Shown: positions 13,043 to 26,400, counted from the stretch's first letter. The stretch is DNA of 64,000 bases from Morchella semilibera (GCA_009192285.1 WBVU01000015.1:1-64000), one strand, 5' to 3'. Translations and numbers: made by a program. The notes: generated by a model from the sequence alone, not told the origin.

Positions 13043-16000
13043 TTACTCTTGTTTGAGCTCCGGATAATCCCTGCTCCTTCTATTCTCTCTATGTTTTCCG
13101 CCCTCACTTTTTTCGCGATGCTTCTTGCCCTCACTCCGTTCCCGGTGTTTTTCTTTACTACTGCTGCCTCTGCTACTGCCGTCTCTATCCCTATGTTTCT
13201 TCCCTTCACGGCTTTCTCGGGATCTGTGTTTTTTCCCATCGCTCTCATCCCTATCTCTGTGTTTTTTCCTTTCACTACTACCGTCCCTTTCTTTATGTTT
13301 TTTCTTCTTCCTTAGTTCTCGGTCTTTCTCTCCCTCGCCGTCGCCTTCTGCCTTGTCAACTACTATGAGCGGTGGTGTTGCATTTTTTACGGGCCTCTCC
13401 ACCACTGGCTCAATACGCTCGGCTTGCTTTCCGCCCTTATCCCCCTTCCTCATGGCCCTTGAGAGTCAACTCCCAATTTTACTTACCCGTTCTCTCTCGA
13501 GTTCGGCCTTCATCTCTTCACGCTGCCCGCGCGCCTCTTCAACCTTCTTCTTCGCCGCAGAACGATCGAGAAGTCTTGCCTCACGTTCAGCCTTGAGACG
13601 CTTTTCTAGCTCACGAAGCCGTAATATCCAACGTTTCTCGGATACGTCTGTAGAGTCGGTTGATACTGGTACAGAAGCTGTAGAAGCGGTTCTAGCCATA
13701 GCCCCAGGAGTATGAGGGGCAACAAGAGCTGTTTCCTGCCTCTCATTGGGGGCATCCGACTTGGAATCCCCATCCCTCTCTCGGTGGTGGCGGTGGCGTT
13801 GTTTGCGTTCTGTGGGAGTTGAAGCTACAATGGTGTTCGAAGACGAGCTAGTTACTGTCTTTGACCTATGGAGGGGCGAAGTCTGTTGCGCGGCTACCTG
13901 TTCGTTTTTCATGACGTTGATCTCAGCTTTTAAGAGCCTATTTTCTGTCCTGAGCTTTGCAACCTCAGTTCTCATGCCGCTTTGCTCGCCGATACCACCG
14001 CGAATGAGATTCTCAAGGCGTTCTAGGCGACGGGTGCGGCTCTCAAGGGCATTCTCAACGACCTGGTATTCTTTCCACAGGTCCCTCTCAACGCCTCTGC
14101 AGCGCGTTTTGAACCCAGCAACTATGCTCTCAATGGTCTTGACCCCAAAGATCATGTTCTTTTGAAATCCTTGCAGAGCACCAACAACTGCAGTTTCCAT
14201 GCTCTGTTTTCCGGTAACACCGCCAGGACCGGTAGTAGTTTCGACGACACTATTGCGTTGAGTCCAATCCGGCCCGCAAAGGGTACTGAGACGTTGCCAA
14301 ACCTGGATGAGGAGGTTATTACGTTCCGCGAGCTGCTCACGATACTGATGCTCAAGCTGTTGAATGGTACGATTATCTTTGCTGCGAGCTTTCTCTAGAT
14401 CAGTATACTGTGTCTGGTGCTGCGAGAGTCTTTGTCGGGATTGTTGATGGTTTGTTTGCAGAGTATCAATGGTGGCACGATCTGTCTTACGACCCGATTT
14501 TTCTTTATCAAGCATATCCGAGAGTTTTCTTGATTCGAGCGCCTATGTTCGTTATTAGCGGAGTAACAAAGTCAAGAACCGAATTAGATAATTAATAACA
14601 TACCATTGTCTCCAATAGGTGCTCTCTGTCCTTCAACATCCGGTCCTTCTCACCTAATAAACCCTTCGTATACTCCAGCTCCTCCAAGGTGCTCTCCAGT
14701 TCGCTTTGCATATTTACGATCGACTGTTTAAAGTCATTTATTAGACTCGTCTTTTCACTAGATGATGCGAACGAGTTTACCTGGAGTATTCCGGAATGAT
14801 TCCCTGGGAGATCGCCCATAGCTTCTCTGAGAGCCTTCTCAAGGTCATCCAACTTTTCCTTCCACTGTTTTGCTTCTTCTTCTCGAGTAGAGACCTTTCC
14901 ACGTAACCTACGGACTTCTTCTTTAACAGTCATGACTTCGTTATTCTTCTCGTTGAGTTTCTTCTCCCATTCTTGGTGACGTTGATCGCCTGTGCTCTCA
15001 CGCTCGTGACGTTCAACCTCTAGCTGTTCTTGGATCTCTTTAAAACGCTCCCGTTCGTCTTCGACCTCTTTCTTCATACTCTTGATGATGTTTTGCAGCT
15101 CCCCGATCTTGATCTTATCGGCATCTTGCTCTTCTCTCAAGAATGCAATTTCGCCCTTTGCACTCTCGCTCTGCACGGTCATCATCTCAATCTTTTCATT
15201 AGCCTCTCTGAGGGTATTCTCCAGCGCATTCATCTCTTCTTCGTTCTCCTGTATGGTCCTTTCCAGCTCTTCGATTTTTTGTTCCAGCCGCTGGATCTCG
15301 CCAGCGTGTTCCTCTTGAGCGTCTTCTAGCCTAACCACGGTTTCAGATACATTCCTCATCTCGACTTGTAATCCCCTGAAGTCCTCGTCCTTCATCCGGG
15401 CTTCCTCTTCTACCCGGTTCAACTCATGGTTAAGCTCGTTCACACGGATAACCATCTCCTCCTCAAGCCGTTGAATTTCCTCCTCGGCCTCCTCCTTTAG
15501 CTGTTCGAAATCCAGCCCAATTTCCTCGTGCATGCGTAAAGCTTCGTTACGTTCAGCCTGCATTTCTTGGACCTCTGCCTGTGCGACTTCAAGGTCTTCC
15601 GCATACTCGGCTTCGAGTTGTTTTGCTTCCTCTTCACGTTGGTGGAGTACACGGTAGCAATCATCGAGTTGGAGTTTAAGCTCTTGGTTGTTTAGGCGGA
15701 GCTCAGAAATACGATCTCGGAGCTCACCATTGACATTTTCATAGTCATCTCTCTCGCTCTCGCTGAGATTCGTGGCGTGAGTTCCGGTCGCACTTGCAGT
15801 ACCGGCACGAGAGATGGATCGTTCGAGGATACGGTCGCTACCAATGACCGAGCGATTGTCGCTCGTCATTCCCCTGTCGGACATGCCCATCGCAGAACTA
15901 ATTCCCCCATTTCGCATGTGTAGTTTCAGGTCCTCAATTTCCTGGTACAGCCGCTCCTTTTCACGATTTCTAGAGGTAAGCATACTTGTTTGAGCACCAA

Positions 16001-18528
16001 CCTCCCTCCTAAGCTCATCGTTTTCATAACGAAGTTGACTCATAAGACTGCTATCCTCTCTTGGCTCAGAGCCGCCTCGGACAGAGTTTTGTCGGGTACT
16101 ACCACTAAGGTGAGGGTTGTTCGGCTCGTTTCGCAATCTCCAAAGTTCTTCTCGCAGTCTACGGTTCTCAAGGTCAACTTGTTCTCTGCGCGCAGTCTCG
16201 GTTTCAAGAAATTCACGGAGCATTTCCTATCGTCATTTTAGCAAAATCAAACTCAAAATTAGGCACTTCTAAACTCACCACATCCTCTGCTCTTACGGGC
16301 TCTCCTTTACTCCCGATGTCGTTCCTAAGTCTCTCTTCCCGTTCCCGCTCTCGGCGGGTCAGCTCCTCAATCTCTATCTCATATCTCTCAACCCGCTCCT
16401 TTAACTCCCAAATATCACCGTCTTCACCATCTTCTCTCCCTTCTTTCTCACCGCCCATGTTTTCAACCTTTTTCTCCAACTCTTTCAGCCGCCGCTTGAG
16501 TGACTTCCGTTCTCTCATTCCTTCGGCAAGTTTTACTTTCATCTCAACATTCTCCTTTGTCATTTCCTTAATTCCCTCATCGGATTGTTTTTCAAGCTTT
16601 TCATTGAGATAAAATACTTTTATTTTGAGATCGAAATTCTCTTTTTGAAGGCGGTCGATAATAGCGCTCTGCTCTTTCAAGGTCATGTTCTTTCCCTGCG
16701 GGAGAACGGGAGCTGCACCTGCACGCTTTGATGGACTTCCGGGTGTCATCCCGCCAAGATGACGGGAGTGGTACTCTCGTGTTACAGTTGCCGGTATATG
16801 AATCGATTTTACATGCGCAGTTATAATAGTATCAGTTGGTTCTAGCGGTGGCTTTTGATCGGTAGGTGTCGTAGGTTCTTGGTAGTCCACTTTTTCCTGG
16901 AGACCCTTACCCGTTTCTTTATCATCCACGACGGACCCCCTTCTCGAATTTCGTTCTTCCTCATCAAGACGGGCAAGAGCTTTTTCAGCTGCGGACATAG
17001 AGACCCCGTTATTTTTATCCCCATAGATACTTCCTCCGGCGATTCCAGTGATCCCAGAAGCAATAGACCCTAAGCTGGTAGATCTAGATAAAGCTCCCCC
17101 GCCACCAACATCGCCTGCCGTAATAGTGCTTGCTCCATCATGATCCATATCGGGGTTCAGGTCTAGGTGCATATCCGTCATGCTCGATATGCTGCTTCGT
17201 TGACTCGAACTCTGACTTGATTTCAAAAATTTTGGCCGTTTCCTATGCGACGCTCCATAACTCGACGAAGAGCTAGCTTGAATTCTTGCAGACAGTGTAG
17301 AGGCGCTTGAGGATTTGACAGCCACCCCCTCTTCCCTTGGTAACGACTTTGCCGACGATTTTCTCTGGATTCCGATCTCTTCCTCCTCGGATGATGGCTG
17401 TTGTTCGGGCTCTTTGGAACGGTGAGTAGGCACGAACGCTGGGCCCAGCGCCGATGCGCCTCGTGAAGGATTTCTTGTTAATGCAGCAACAGTGGGGCTA
17501 CTACTAAAATTTTCGAGCGCGGCGTCGTTATCGCTGGTAGATAGGTGAAGTGGGGTGCTAAAAGGCTCTTCAGATCCGGTTGAATCGCCTGTCGAAAACG
17601 GCAAAAACGGTGACGAACCTGCAGTGATCCCCTGTTGCCGCTCTTCGCTCTTCTCCTTTTCTTCTGCCTCCTCCTTAGTGGTTGACACCGACCCGTTCCT
17701 GTTTTTGTGTGAGTTCGATGTGCTGCGATTCGACGTTGGAATGCTCCGACTTGATTTGCTGCTGCGGTTTGAGATATTGCTTGCGCTACGATGTAAACGT
17801 CTCTTACTCGCAGCAGAAGCACCCGCGTTAACCGGAAGTGGTGGTGGTCCCATGTCGCCTACGCGACCGAGTTCGGATGTAGATGCAGTCTTACCAGGCA
17901 CCTCTCTCTCCTCGGCTTCCCGCTCTGCAGGTGCATTTGAGGACAACCGGCTGAGCTCTGAATCAGCCCTAAAAGAGCTCTCAAAATTCATTAAATGTCG
18001 TTTCTGCCCAGAGGGTAAACTCTCGTCACCAACATTATGAAAATGGCTTGTATCGTCTTCGCGGTGAGAATCGACCGGGCTGCTTGGTAGAGGTGGGCTT
18101 GCAGAAAGAAGCAGCGAAATACCCCCTCCTCCTCCTTCTTCAGGATCTCTACTTGGAGGTAGTAGTGGTGATAAGGGTTCCATCTCTAGATATGTTGGGC
18201 AGCTTGTTGAGGACCCGTCAAGTTGTGCTGGTATTTCTCCAGTAGGTTTTTGTAGCTCGTCACTGACGGGTTGGGTTGGCGGTACTGGGGCCGGTAATGC
18301 AGGTGTAGTGATCAGGGATGGGGAACTTGCCCTAGATGGTGATTGGCTCCTTTTGTGAGTAGTAGGTTGGGACGACTTTGTAGATGAACGTATTGAACCC
18401 AGAGAGAGACGTCTTGCGAAACTCTGGAGACGTGAGAGGGTTGGTGAAGAGGGAGAACGGGACGGTTTAGGTCGAGCCGTAGTGACGGTAGGGGGTCGTG
18501 ACGGTGATACGTCACGGGAATGGTACAT
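13043..18528 (-). CDS. apsB: Centrosomin-motif MTOC scaffold protein (ApsB/Mto1-like)
   Basis: Four exons on the minus strand: 18528-16279, 16226-14604, 14542-13487 and about 13435-13043; introns of 52, 61 and about 51 nt, the last junction the least certain. The product is about 1,770 aa. The first 600 residues are Ser/Pro/Arg-rich and disordered. Residues about 612-650 contain a clear Cnn_1N/CM1 motif (KEQSAIIDRLQKENFDLKIK, then VFYLNEKLEK), the signature of gamma-tubulin-recruiting proteins such as Aspergillus ApsB, fission-yeast Mto1 and Pcp1, and centrosomin. Roughly 700 residues of Glu/Arg-rich coiled coil follow. The C-terminus is strongly basic, with repeated KKHRDRD-like units. The protein is expected at spindle-pole bodies and septal MTOCs, nucleating microtubules. 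It is longer than ApsB (about 1,050 aa). Family membership is well supported by CM1; the exact orthologue is inferred. Confidence 0.8.
13046..13300 (-). repeat. Degenerate repeats coding for KKHRDRD-type units
   Basis: The last exon of the MTOC gene encodes about seven imperfect basic units of 11-16 residues (KKHKERDGSS, KKHRDRDESD, KKHRSRESRE, KKHRDRDGSS, EGKKHREKSE). The DNA is a degenerate minisatellite. Such arrays vary in unit number between strains, and the charge pattern resembles nucleic-acid-binding or nuclear-speckle tails. Any function is inference. Confidence 0.6.
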
Positions 18529-19443
18529 AAACGATTTTGGGTGGGTAAAAAGGGTAGAGAAACGGAACACTCTACTTCTTTTCTTTACGACAGCCAGGAT
18601 TTCGTTTCTCTTTTATTATTAACTGTAAATCCCGTTTTCCAATGAGCTTACAGCGTTTGTTTTGATTCAGGGGTATGCAAGCAGGGGTTGCCTAGGTTGA
18701 AGCAGGGGAGGAAAAGTAGAGGAGAAAATGATGAAGATCAGAGGAGGAGAAAGATGAGGGATCGTGATGATAGTTATGAACAGGAGGAGGATGTTATGGA
18801 AGGAAAGAAACTTCCTTCCAAGAGAAAGTTTTAAAGGTGAAGGCTGACTTATTTTCTGCCTCTCGGATATTGTGTGTGGAGTCTTTAAGATGACATAAAT
18901 GGCTTTTTTGTTCTTAGCCCCGGGACTTGTGTCTATACTTGTTTCTAGCCTGTCTTCAAGCTATCTAGCGGGGCCAACAAGGAGTACGAATTCAAACTCA
19001 GTGTCACTACATGTACGTATGAGCAATTCAGAACCCATGCGTTCCCAACATATCAAGAATTCCAGCCACCATGGTACTACTCTACATACATAATTATTAG
19101 AACTGTAGGGTAGTATTATATCTCAGCTGTCTCGGGTAGCAGCCAGACCAATAGCTTGGGATAGATCTACTCTACATGTACGTTGTTACTCATTTCTGCA
19201 GTGCACAATCATGCATGCACTGCATCCTTATTATTGAACCTGCTACTTTACGCGACATATTTTTTTTTCTTCACATGTCTAGAATACAATGCATGTACAA
19301 GCAATTATTAAACGCTGTGACTTCTATAACTTTACATTCTAATCATTCTTTATGCTTTCAACAATCTCAAGACATATTACTTGTTACGTTTTCAAATAAC
19401 ACCACCTCCGTTACCGATACACGCTACGGCGGCCAGATGATAT
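18529..19443. other. Intergenic region upstream of the MTOC gene
   Basis: This holds the promoter of the minus-strand MTOC gene and the 3' flank of the FHA gene. It includes purine-rich sequence (18700-18800) and TACATGTA palindromes at about 19008 and 19173. I see no coding region. Confidence 0.45.
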
Positions 19444-20402
19444 CTAATCCTTTTCGAGCATGAGGATATATTCCCTGCAGAAATCACGTTTAGTATATCT
19501 ACCTAAACAACGCCAAGGATAGAGATCACAAACCTCGTGCTCAAACCAAACTTTACCAGGTCCCCCTCCTTTAACTCGACATATCTCTTCTCGGGAATCC
19601 TATCCTTACCAACAAATGTGCCATTTGCACTTTCCAAGTCTAAGATATACGGCCTCACTGAACTCTCTTTATCCCCAAACTCGCCTACCTTTGTCACAAA
19701 TCTAAACTGGATCACTGCATGTTGCTTGCTGCAGCTTGGATGATCCACTGGCAAATCTGCCACCGCCCTATCCCTCCCCACAAGCCAACAGCTATTCACA
19801 TTAAGGTCGATGTTGTCGACGATCTCCTTATTCTTGAATACGAATAGCCTCCATTTCTGGGAGCCGGGAGGTTTCCGAGCTTCGGCTGGTTCGCTGTACT
19901 TGAGAACCACACCATTAACCGTGTTCGTTGCCGCGGCAAGGAGCCCCGTGTTTCCGAAGTTGGGTGCCTCTTTCTCGACAGGTTCACCTTCGGCAGTATC
20001 TGCGTTTGCACCCGTACCGGGGCCGGGTGCGCTTGATCCTGCAGCACGGCGGGTCAGAGCTGCTCGGGGGTCTTCCTTAGGTTTGTCTTTGTCGCCGCTG
20101 TAGCTCTTTTCGCGTGAGCTTCTGGTAAACCCTTCCCTTACGCCCCTATCCCTATCTCTACTACCCCTTTCTTCCCACCCGCCCCTATCCCTATCCCTTT
20201 GTCTATGTCTCTCTCCTTCGCCCCTATCCCCGCCCCTGTTTCTTCGATCTCGGTCCTCCCGTGGCCTACGCCTATCTTCATCATGTTGTCGTCCGGACCT
20301 ATGTCTCCGATCTCGGTCACTGTCTCGAGGGGAAACTGAACGGTTTCTGCGGGGTCTGTCGGCTTCGCGAGGTGGGGGTGAGCGGGAACGTGAACGTGCC
20401 AT
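19444..20402 (-). CDS. pml1: FHA-domain splicing factor (SNIP1/Pml1-like, RES complex)
   Basis: Two exons: 20402-19534 and 19474-19444, with a 59-nt intron; 299 aa. The short second exon restores the conserved ending STREYILMLEKD, which read-through of the intron would replace. The first 115 residues are an Arg/Ser/Asp-rich tail with SR and RDRD repeats. The C-terminal 110 residues form an FHA domain with the phosphopeptide-binding signatures WLVGRD, SCSKQHAVIQ and LESANGTFVG. SR-like tail plus C-terminal FHA is the architecture of SNIP1, which in yeast is Pml1, a subunit of the RES complex that keeps unspliced pre-mRNA in the nucleus. The protein is expected in the spliceosome. Confidence 0.85.
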
Positions 20403-21802
20403 GTGGAATTTATGTATATCAGTATATCAACGATATTGGTACAGGTTTCGCGTTATTCCAGCGTGAGACGTGACGTCCGGGTAAATGTGACAGGGATTAA
20501 GGCAGTGTATGGATTAAGCTTTTAAGCCGCATGATGGGGCGTCCACAGCTTTTCACAGGCTCAATAACGAATTGTTGTGTTGGTGTCGAAAGGGCTTGTG
20601 AAACATCTACCTATCATCGTATTATAACTACATGTACCTGAGAGTATCAGGGCTAGGGTTCGTCCCGCTGTCGTCCCAGGGAGAGGTCTAAGGTGATAAG
20701 ACCCGGAATACGGTATCGTGTACTACTACTCTCAGTGTGGTATGTAAGTATGTAGGCTCAAATCTGCAGAGGCTGCCATATTCCAACCAAATTAATCGAG
20801 GGTACTAATACCAAGTATATATGATTCATGATTTCACATAGGTTTGACCCCCGTTTAGTCCATACCCCCCTGTATGATTGGCATTTCCTAATACTAACAC
20901 CTCTCATTAGAAGTCCATTACCAAATTGCAAATCGAGCTCTCCGTTTCTTCACCACATGGTCCCCCCCTCAGATAGGAAAATGATTCACCTGACCAACCA
21001 GCCCTAGATTTCCCGCTTGCAAAACCTTTTGTTTGACCATGTTGGCGGGGGGGGGGGGTGGGTTAACACAATGATACGATTGCTACATGTATCATGATCA
21101 AATACATTAGATACAACCACGCTGATAAATATTGTGAGGAGGATGAGTAAAGATAAGAGAGGGTAAGTACATGTACTACATGTAGACTTCTATTAGCTCC
21201 AGATACTTGTATCTAAGCCTAATCAGGCTTAGCGCAAGTACTATGTCCGCTTAACGCAACCTCACTAACCTGGACGGTGTTCGTAACCAGGGAGCGGAAT
21301 CTAGCTAAAACCGAGCTAGATCCATCGTTAGTCTCACGATGTTTCTTCCCCCCACTACTTTTTCAGAATTGTAGACTTCTGCCCCCGTTATACGTTAGTG
21401 TAGATACATGGAGTGAATGCCAATGATCAAAGAGTAGAAAATATACTCTCCTGTGCAACGCGCCGATGAAACCATACGCAAATCAGTTATAATTATTGCA
21501 TTAGTAACATTGACAGTGTATCCATGTATGTAGGGCCCGGGTAGACGATGATATATCCGCATTTCACTACTCGATCCCGCCTAATAGCTTTACAGGGTCG
21601 GGATAACTGGGGTATATATCCGGGGTTCGGGTACATCCTATATTAACCCGGCCCGACCTCCGTCTCAATGAGCCTATCCTCACCACCGAGCCCTAAAGAT
21701 ATACGTGGTATTTATGGAATCCCTACGGCATTTATATAATGATTAAGGGCCCACAATTCTAGGTAGATATCTATCCTCATCACACATACCCATTCTAACA
21801 AT
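20403..21802. other. Intergenic region between divergent FHA and Ish1-like genes
   Basis: 1.4 kb without a defensible ORF. It carries four TACATGTA palindromes (20629, 21084, 21169, 21178), a G run at about 21049-21058, and G/C-rich inverted sequence at 21597-21660 (GGGTCGGGATAAC against GGCCCGACC) that could be a degraded element end. It presumably holds both promoters. Confidence 0.45.
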
Positions 21803-22961
21803 ATGCGATTGCAATCCCTTGCAGCTTTCCTCCTCACGGTTGCGCCATTCTGCGCGGCCAACGAGCCACTTATACCTGAGAAGCAAGCTCTATCCAGCTG
21901 GTCTACAGAGCGACTTCTCCTGTTCCTCGATATCCGAGGAGTTGCGATTCCATTTGACCGCAACGCTCTGCTCGACACAGTGAAAGCAAATGCTCATCTA
22001 GCCCCCGAAATTACGGGTTTTGATGTCGAGGAGCTGAGTTCATGGAGTTGCCAGCAGCTATACGATTATATGGGCACTGTTGAGCGCAAGGACGATGAGG
22101 AACTTCCTGAGTGCTCAGCGGAAGGGGAAGAAGATATTACTTCAAAGAGTAAGAAGAGGTTGACCGATATGGCTACACACGCGATAAATGAGCGTGTGGG
22201 GAAGGTTATGGTAGTCGGGGATGTCAAAGCTGTCAAAGAGTAAGTTGCAGGGTAACATAAAGTATACCCAGGTTAACAATATTTTCCTCGCAGTTGGACC
22301 ACCGAAGAACTTCGCTCGTTCCTACGGACCTATCGTCTCGACTACCCGCTCCCCGCATCTGACGACCTCGTTTCCCTCGCCTACGAGAATCGTCATCTGC
22401 CCATCCTACCTTTGACGCTCGAAGACCCCACAGATATATTCGCGTATCTCACGGCCGAGCAGCTTGTCGAATGGATCATAAGACAGGGCCAACCCATCGC
22501 TCTATCCGACAGAAACCACCCCTCGTCAGGCCCCCTCAATGCGACCCAGCGCCTAGCGTTCCTCCGGAGGACTGCATGGGCACGCTACAAGAGGGAGTTT
22601 GCACAGGACTACAAGTTCGAGGAGACGTTCCGGAAGGAGATTGTAGAAATTTTAGGCATGGAACATGTGATTGAGGGCAGGGGTAGTACTAGTGGTGCTC
22701 TTGTCTTCTACAAGACCGAAGACTTTGAGTAAGTTATTGTCCTCAAACCTGCTGTGTGGTTGATGCTGACTATGTGTGCTTTGGTAAAGATTGCTGTTTG
22801 AGCAGTTTGGAATAAGTATCCCAAAGAAAGTTTTCGAGGAAGGGCCAAGGCAGAAGTTTATTGGGATGGCAAAGTCAACTACCCACCTGTTCGCTACTGG
22901 AGATCTTGTTCCGCCTGCCGAAGAGGCGCCCGTAGCAGATGAACCAAAGGATGAGTTGTGA
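21803..22961 (+). CDS. Secreted-pathway Ish1-like stress protein with KDEL terminus
   Basis: Three exons: 21803-22239, 22294-22728 and 22790-22961, with introns of 54 and 61 nt; 347 aa. Residues 1-19 form a classical signal peptide (MRLQSLAAFLLTVAPFCAA). At least two Ish1-type HeH motifs are visible: WSTERLLLFLDIRGVAIP, and WTTEELRSFLRTYRLDYP followed by a basic-acidic helix. A third, weaker one starts at LTAEQLVEWIIRQGQPI. Ish1/Msc1 proteins are stress-induced fungal proteins of the nuclear envelope and ER. The last four residues are KDEL, so the protein should be a soluble ER-lumen resident retrieved by the Erd2 receptor. Signal peptide, motifs and KDEL are seen; stress function is inferred from the family. 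Confidence 0.75.
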
Positions 22962-23478
22962 AGAAGACAGATATCTCAATGTCTTGTACGAGAATTTTGT
23001 TGTACATCAGTATATAACATGCATTTCGAACAAATTATATTCATGAATTATCACTCGTTATTTGGAGCCATCAAGGAAATCTAATGTTTGAAGTCGTTCT
23101 GGTCTTTGCGGTCACCTACCAGAGGTAGAGTAAAAGTGAATTTTAAAACTGCCCTCCCCACCCACTCTATCTTCAGTTTGACAATATAATGTAAACCCAG
23201 TGTCCTGTTTTGTTATCTTGAACTTAGGCTCCTCCCTCGGCAACAGGAAAGTACCCGTCCCTTCTGTAATCGTCCCCAGGCCTGGGTATATCACTTTGGC
23301 GATCACCTAAAAATAAGGAGTATTATATGTAGGCCTCTACCTCTAAATTATCAACCGTAAACTGAAATACAAGTTTGCTAATGCTATGATATCTCCCGTT
23401 GTTTTTCCCTATAACGCCAACTTATCTGAATCTAACGCCCAAACAATCAAAGCATGCCCCCATCACACGTCATAATTA
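22962..23478. other. Intergenic region between convergent Ish1-like and APC1 genes
   Basis: About 0.5 kb. It contains the 3' flanks of both genes and one possible minus-strand exon (23112-23309, listed separately). Otherwise AT-rich with no recognised structure. Confidence 0.4.
23112..23309 (-). other. Possible orphan exon downstream of APC1
   Basis: A 64-65-codon open frame on the minus strand begins right after a good acceptor (CTTATTTTTAG at plus 23310-23320). It encodes a globular-looking segment (VIAKVIYPGLGTITEGTG, then KFKITKQDTGFTLYCQTED). Composition and the acceptor suggest a real last exon. However, APC1 already ends at 23479 and no donor linking the two was found. It may be an alternative APC1 terminus or a remnant of another gene. 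No homology recognised. Confidence 0.25.
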
Positions 23479-26400
23479 TTAGGCCCTTCCCCCGCCCTCG
23501 CCCCCCGAAAACGCAGTCCAAACGCCTGCTCTCAATCTGTCTACACTCTCAACCGTCAACCACAACCCACGTTCCTCGCCCATGCGCTCACAGAACGCAA
23601 ATAACAATCTAACGCCCTTCAATCTATCTCTATTGATGCCGCTGACGGAGTCGTTTTCTAGTACTAGTTTTGTATCAACAATGTTGCTTTCGAAGGTGGC
23701 CATTTGGATCCCGCCTGCGGCAGCTGCTGTACCAGCGCCTTCGGTTGATGCGATTGGTGGTGGTAATAGCAGGGCCCTTTCGGATTTGTCCAGTGAGCTG
23801 AAGGCCCGTAGCCCAAGAAGCCATTCAAGTGATGAGTTGTTTGTCTCTGTTTCATCTAGGGCTTGTAAAGTAGCTTGGAAGACTGTCGATGTAGATGCAT
23901 GGGCAGTACGACGATGCACATAGATCGTTTGAGCATTCTGGAAGCTCGTCAGGTGTTGTGGATTATTTGCAAAATCCAGAACAACAGTCCAGTGATGCGG
24001 TGAAGCAGTTGTAACGGAAGCAACACGATCAAGCTCCGGGAGTAGACAAGGGGCAGACTTGTGAAGCTCTTCCCCAGTTCTCAAAGTGATCGTGATAGGA
24101 ATAGCACATGGCCGATGAGTGTCAACATCTCTGGCAACTAAACATCTCGCCTCTGCAGCGAGTACCCACATGTGCCGAAACGCCTGAAGGTGCGACTTGT
24201 TATCCATCACCGTGTTTGGGAATAGTGGATAAAATGCGCATAGTAAAGATGCAACTGCTAGGTTTCCTGTCCCAAAGGTAAAGCTGCCATTTCCCATGAA
24301 CAAAACACCAATTGCTAGATGTGCGGCAAGGTGGCTTCCATAAGTGACATCTGCCTCGATCCTGCCGTGTAGTTTTCGTAATCGTCTAAACACCACCACA
24401 TCTCCGGTCCCCGCCATGACTGTCGATGCAGCTAGAGCAATAAGGTCTTGGCAATTTCTCGACGTCGCCCTTGTGAGTTTCTGGTCGTGGTTACGCGCTT
24501 TAATAGGTTAATACCCGTTGATTAGGAGAAGTGAGGTTTTAGCTTACCAGGCATATTACAAAGCCTGAGGAATTGATCCAAGTAATGGACCAAAACATCT
24601 CTGACTTCTTCGTCCCCGCTTCCTGCGTACTTTAATCCAATACAAAAGCACAAGCCTGCTATTATATTAAAGAATGGCAAATCTTCACTATCCAGCTCGA
24701 AAACATCCGTCGCGCTCAACTTATATCTCTTCCTCAAAAACGGAACTAAACTTTTTCTAATCCATGGGAAGCTTCCTTTTATATTGTCCCACATAATGAG
24801 GTTCTTCGCGATAGTCCTAAGCAGGAATATATCTGGACGGACGTAGTCGAACAAATGAATTGTATCTGGCACATCCACCTTCCTGGCCAATCCCTCGTCA
24901 TTGGTTTTCATATAAATTAGTGCCAAGGCGATAGTGGCTCCTGCAGTAGCCTTGTCAAGTATGTGAACGACGGTGACTTTTTTGCTTCCAACAGCTAGCG
25001 AAAGCAGACGCTCAACGAGGTGCATATCATGTAGCCCGCGGAGATCTTTTCCGGAGCCTAAATTAATGAACCCGAGTGCAAACCCAGCTGCAAGTCTGTA
25101 TCCTTCATCGCGCAACGTATCGCTAGGAACGCAGCTATCGACTATTTCGACATACTCTATCTCGCTGAGCATGACCTCGCTCATTCTTCTGTGCTGTGTG
25201 TTCGCGTACAGTAATCCGATACCCATGATTCCGGCAGTTTGTGTAAGGGGGCTTAGATTTAATTCTGCGCTCCCAGGTGGTAGGAGTCTAGTGACATGTA
25301 CAGAGAGCAGCTTCGTAATTGTTGTATCCATGGTTCCCAGATAACTCGCGCTCAAGCCCAACAAGAGCCCAATAGATACCATTGTATGTTTAGGGGTAAG
25401 GTAATTAAAAGCATGCCATTTAGCAATACTCTTGAGATGACCGTTCATTCCTAAGCCTAATAAGAATCCTGCATGACGATTCGTCAATTCTGGGGGCTTA
25501 TTAAACACAATCCAGCTAGTATCGATTTCCTTAGCTTCTCTTGAAATGCTCACACCTGCAGAGACGCCGACGTGGAAGAATGCCCAGCAAACTTTCTCCT
25601 CGCTGTAAGTGACCTTATCTGCCGAAACAGTTGTATTACTCGGCTTCATAACTGTGGAAAGGTTGAAGGCAGAGATAGGAAACTTTTCTGTCAACAACGG
25701 AATTCTCGACGAGAAATTCAGCAGTCCCCTCCCAGGAGACACCGATAAAGTCCTCACCGCGACGTTTTGGGCTATTTCCTTTTGGGCATTCAATGTGTCC
25801 TGTTCAGTCCAATGCGGTTCAGGAATGCACTTAGCAACTGCGGGCTTGACTGATGATAGCAATTTCGCCGCTTCAGTTGTACGTCGGTCCTCTTTAAATA
25901 TTAGTCGGGATACCGCTTGCCGATCATGTTCGGCGAGATGATCATATGACCCAATCGCTTCAATCTCAAAGGTCGAATTGCAAATTGCGTGTACATCCCT
26001 TGTGGCTTCATGCGTTGGGGCCTATCGAAGATATTACGTTAACTAATGACTTGCATTTACTCTTCAAGGGGATCCTACACTCTGCCATTTAGCACCGCCC
26101 TCTTTTCTTCCTTTCCCAGGGTCAATAAGCATTTTCAAGTCTTTCCTTCCTACAAGGTCCAAAGCCTGTGCACCCCAGGTAGTTGGTGGTTCTTCTTGGC
26201 AACGGGCAACTGCCTCCCGGAGTGGAACTGCAATACCTTCCGGTAGCCTCTCTAGGCTCGTGGTATTCATCTTTAGTTCCACCATTCGAGCAACTACATC
26301 TACATCTGTAGAGCCAGGGGTTGTCAAGGTAGTGTAAAGTTCAGTTATAATTCTTGTCCTTGGTGTAAGCCTAGCAAATATACGTTTCTGTGTCGGTAAC

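Noticed and set aside
14592-16200. Plus-strand frames rich in Leu, Ser and Phe opposite the MTOC gene
   Set aside because: They are the complement of Glu/Arg-rich coiled-coil codons; the minus strand has the CM1 motif and working splice sites.
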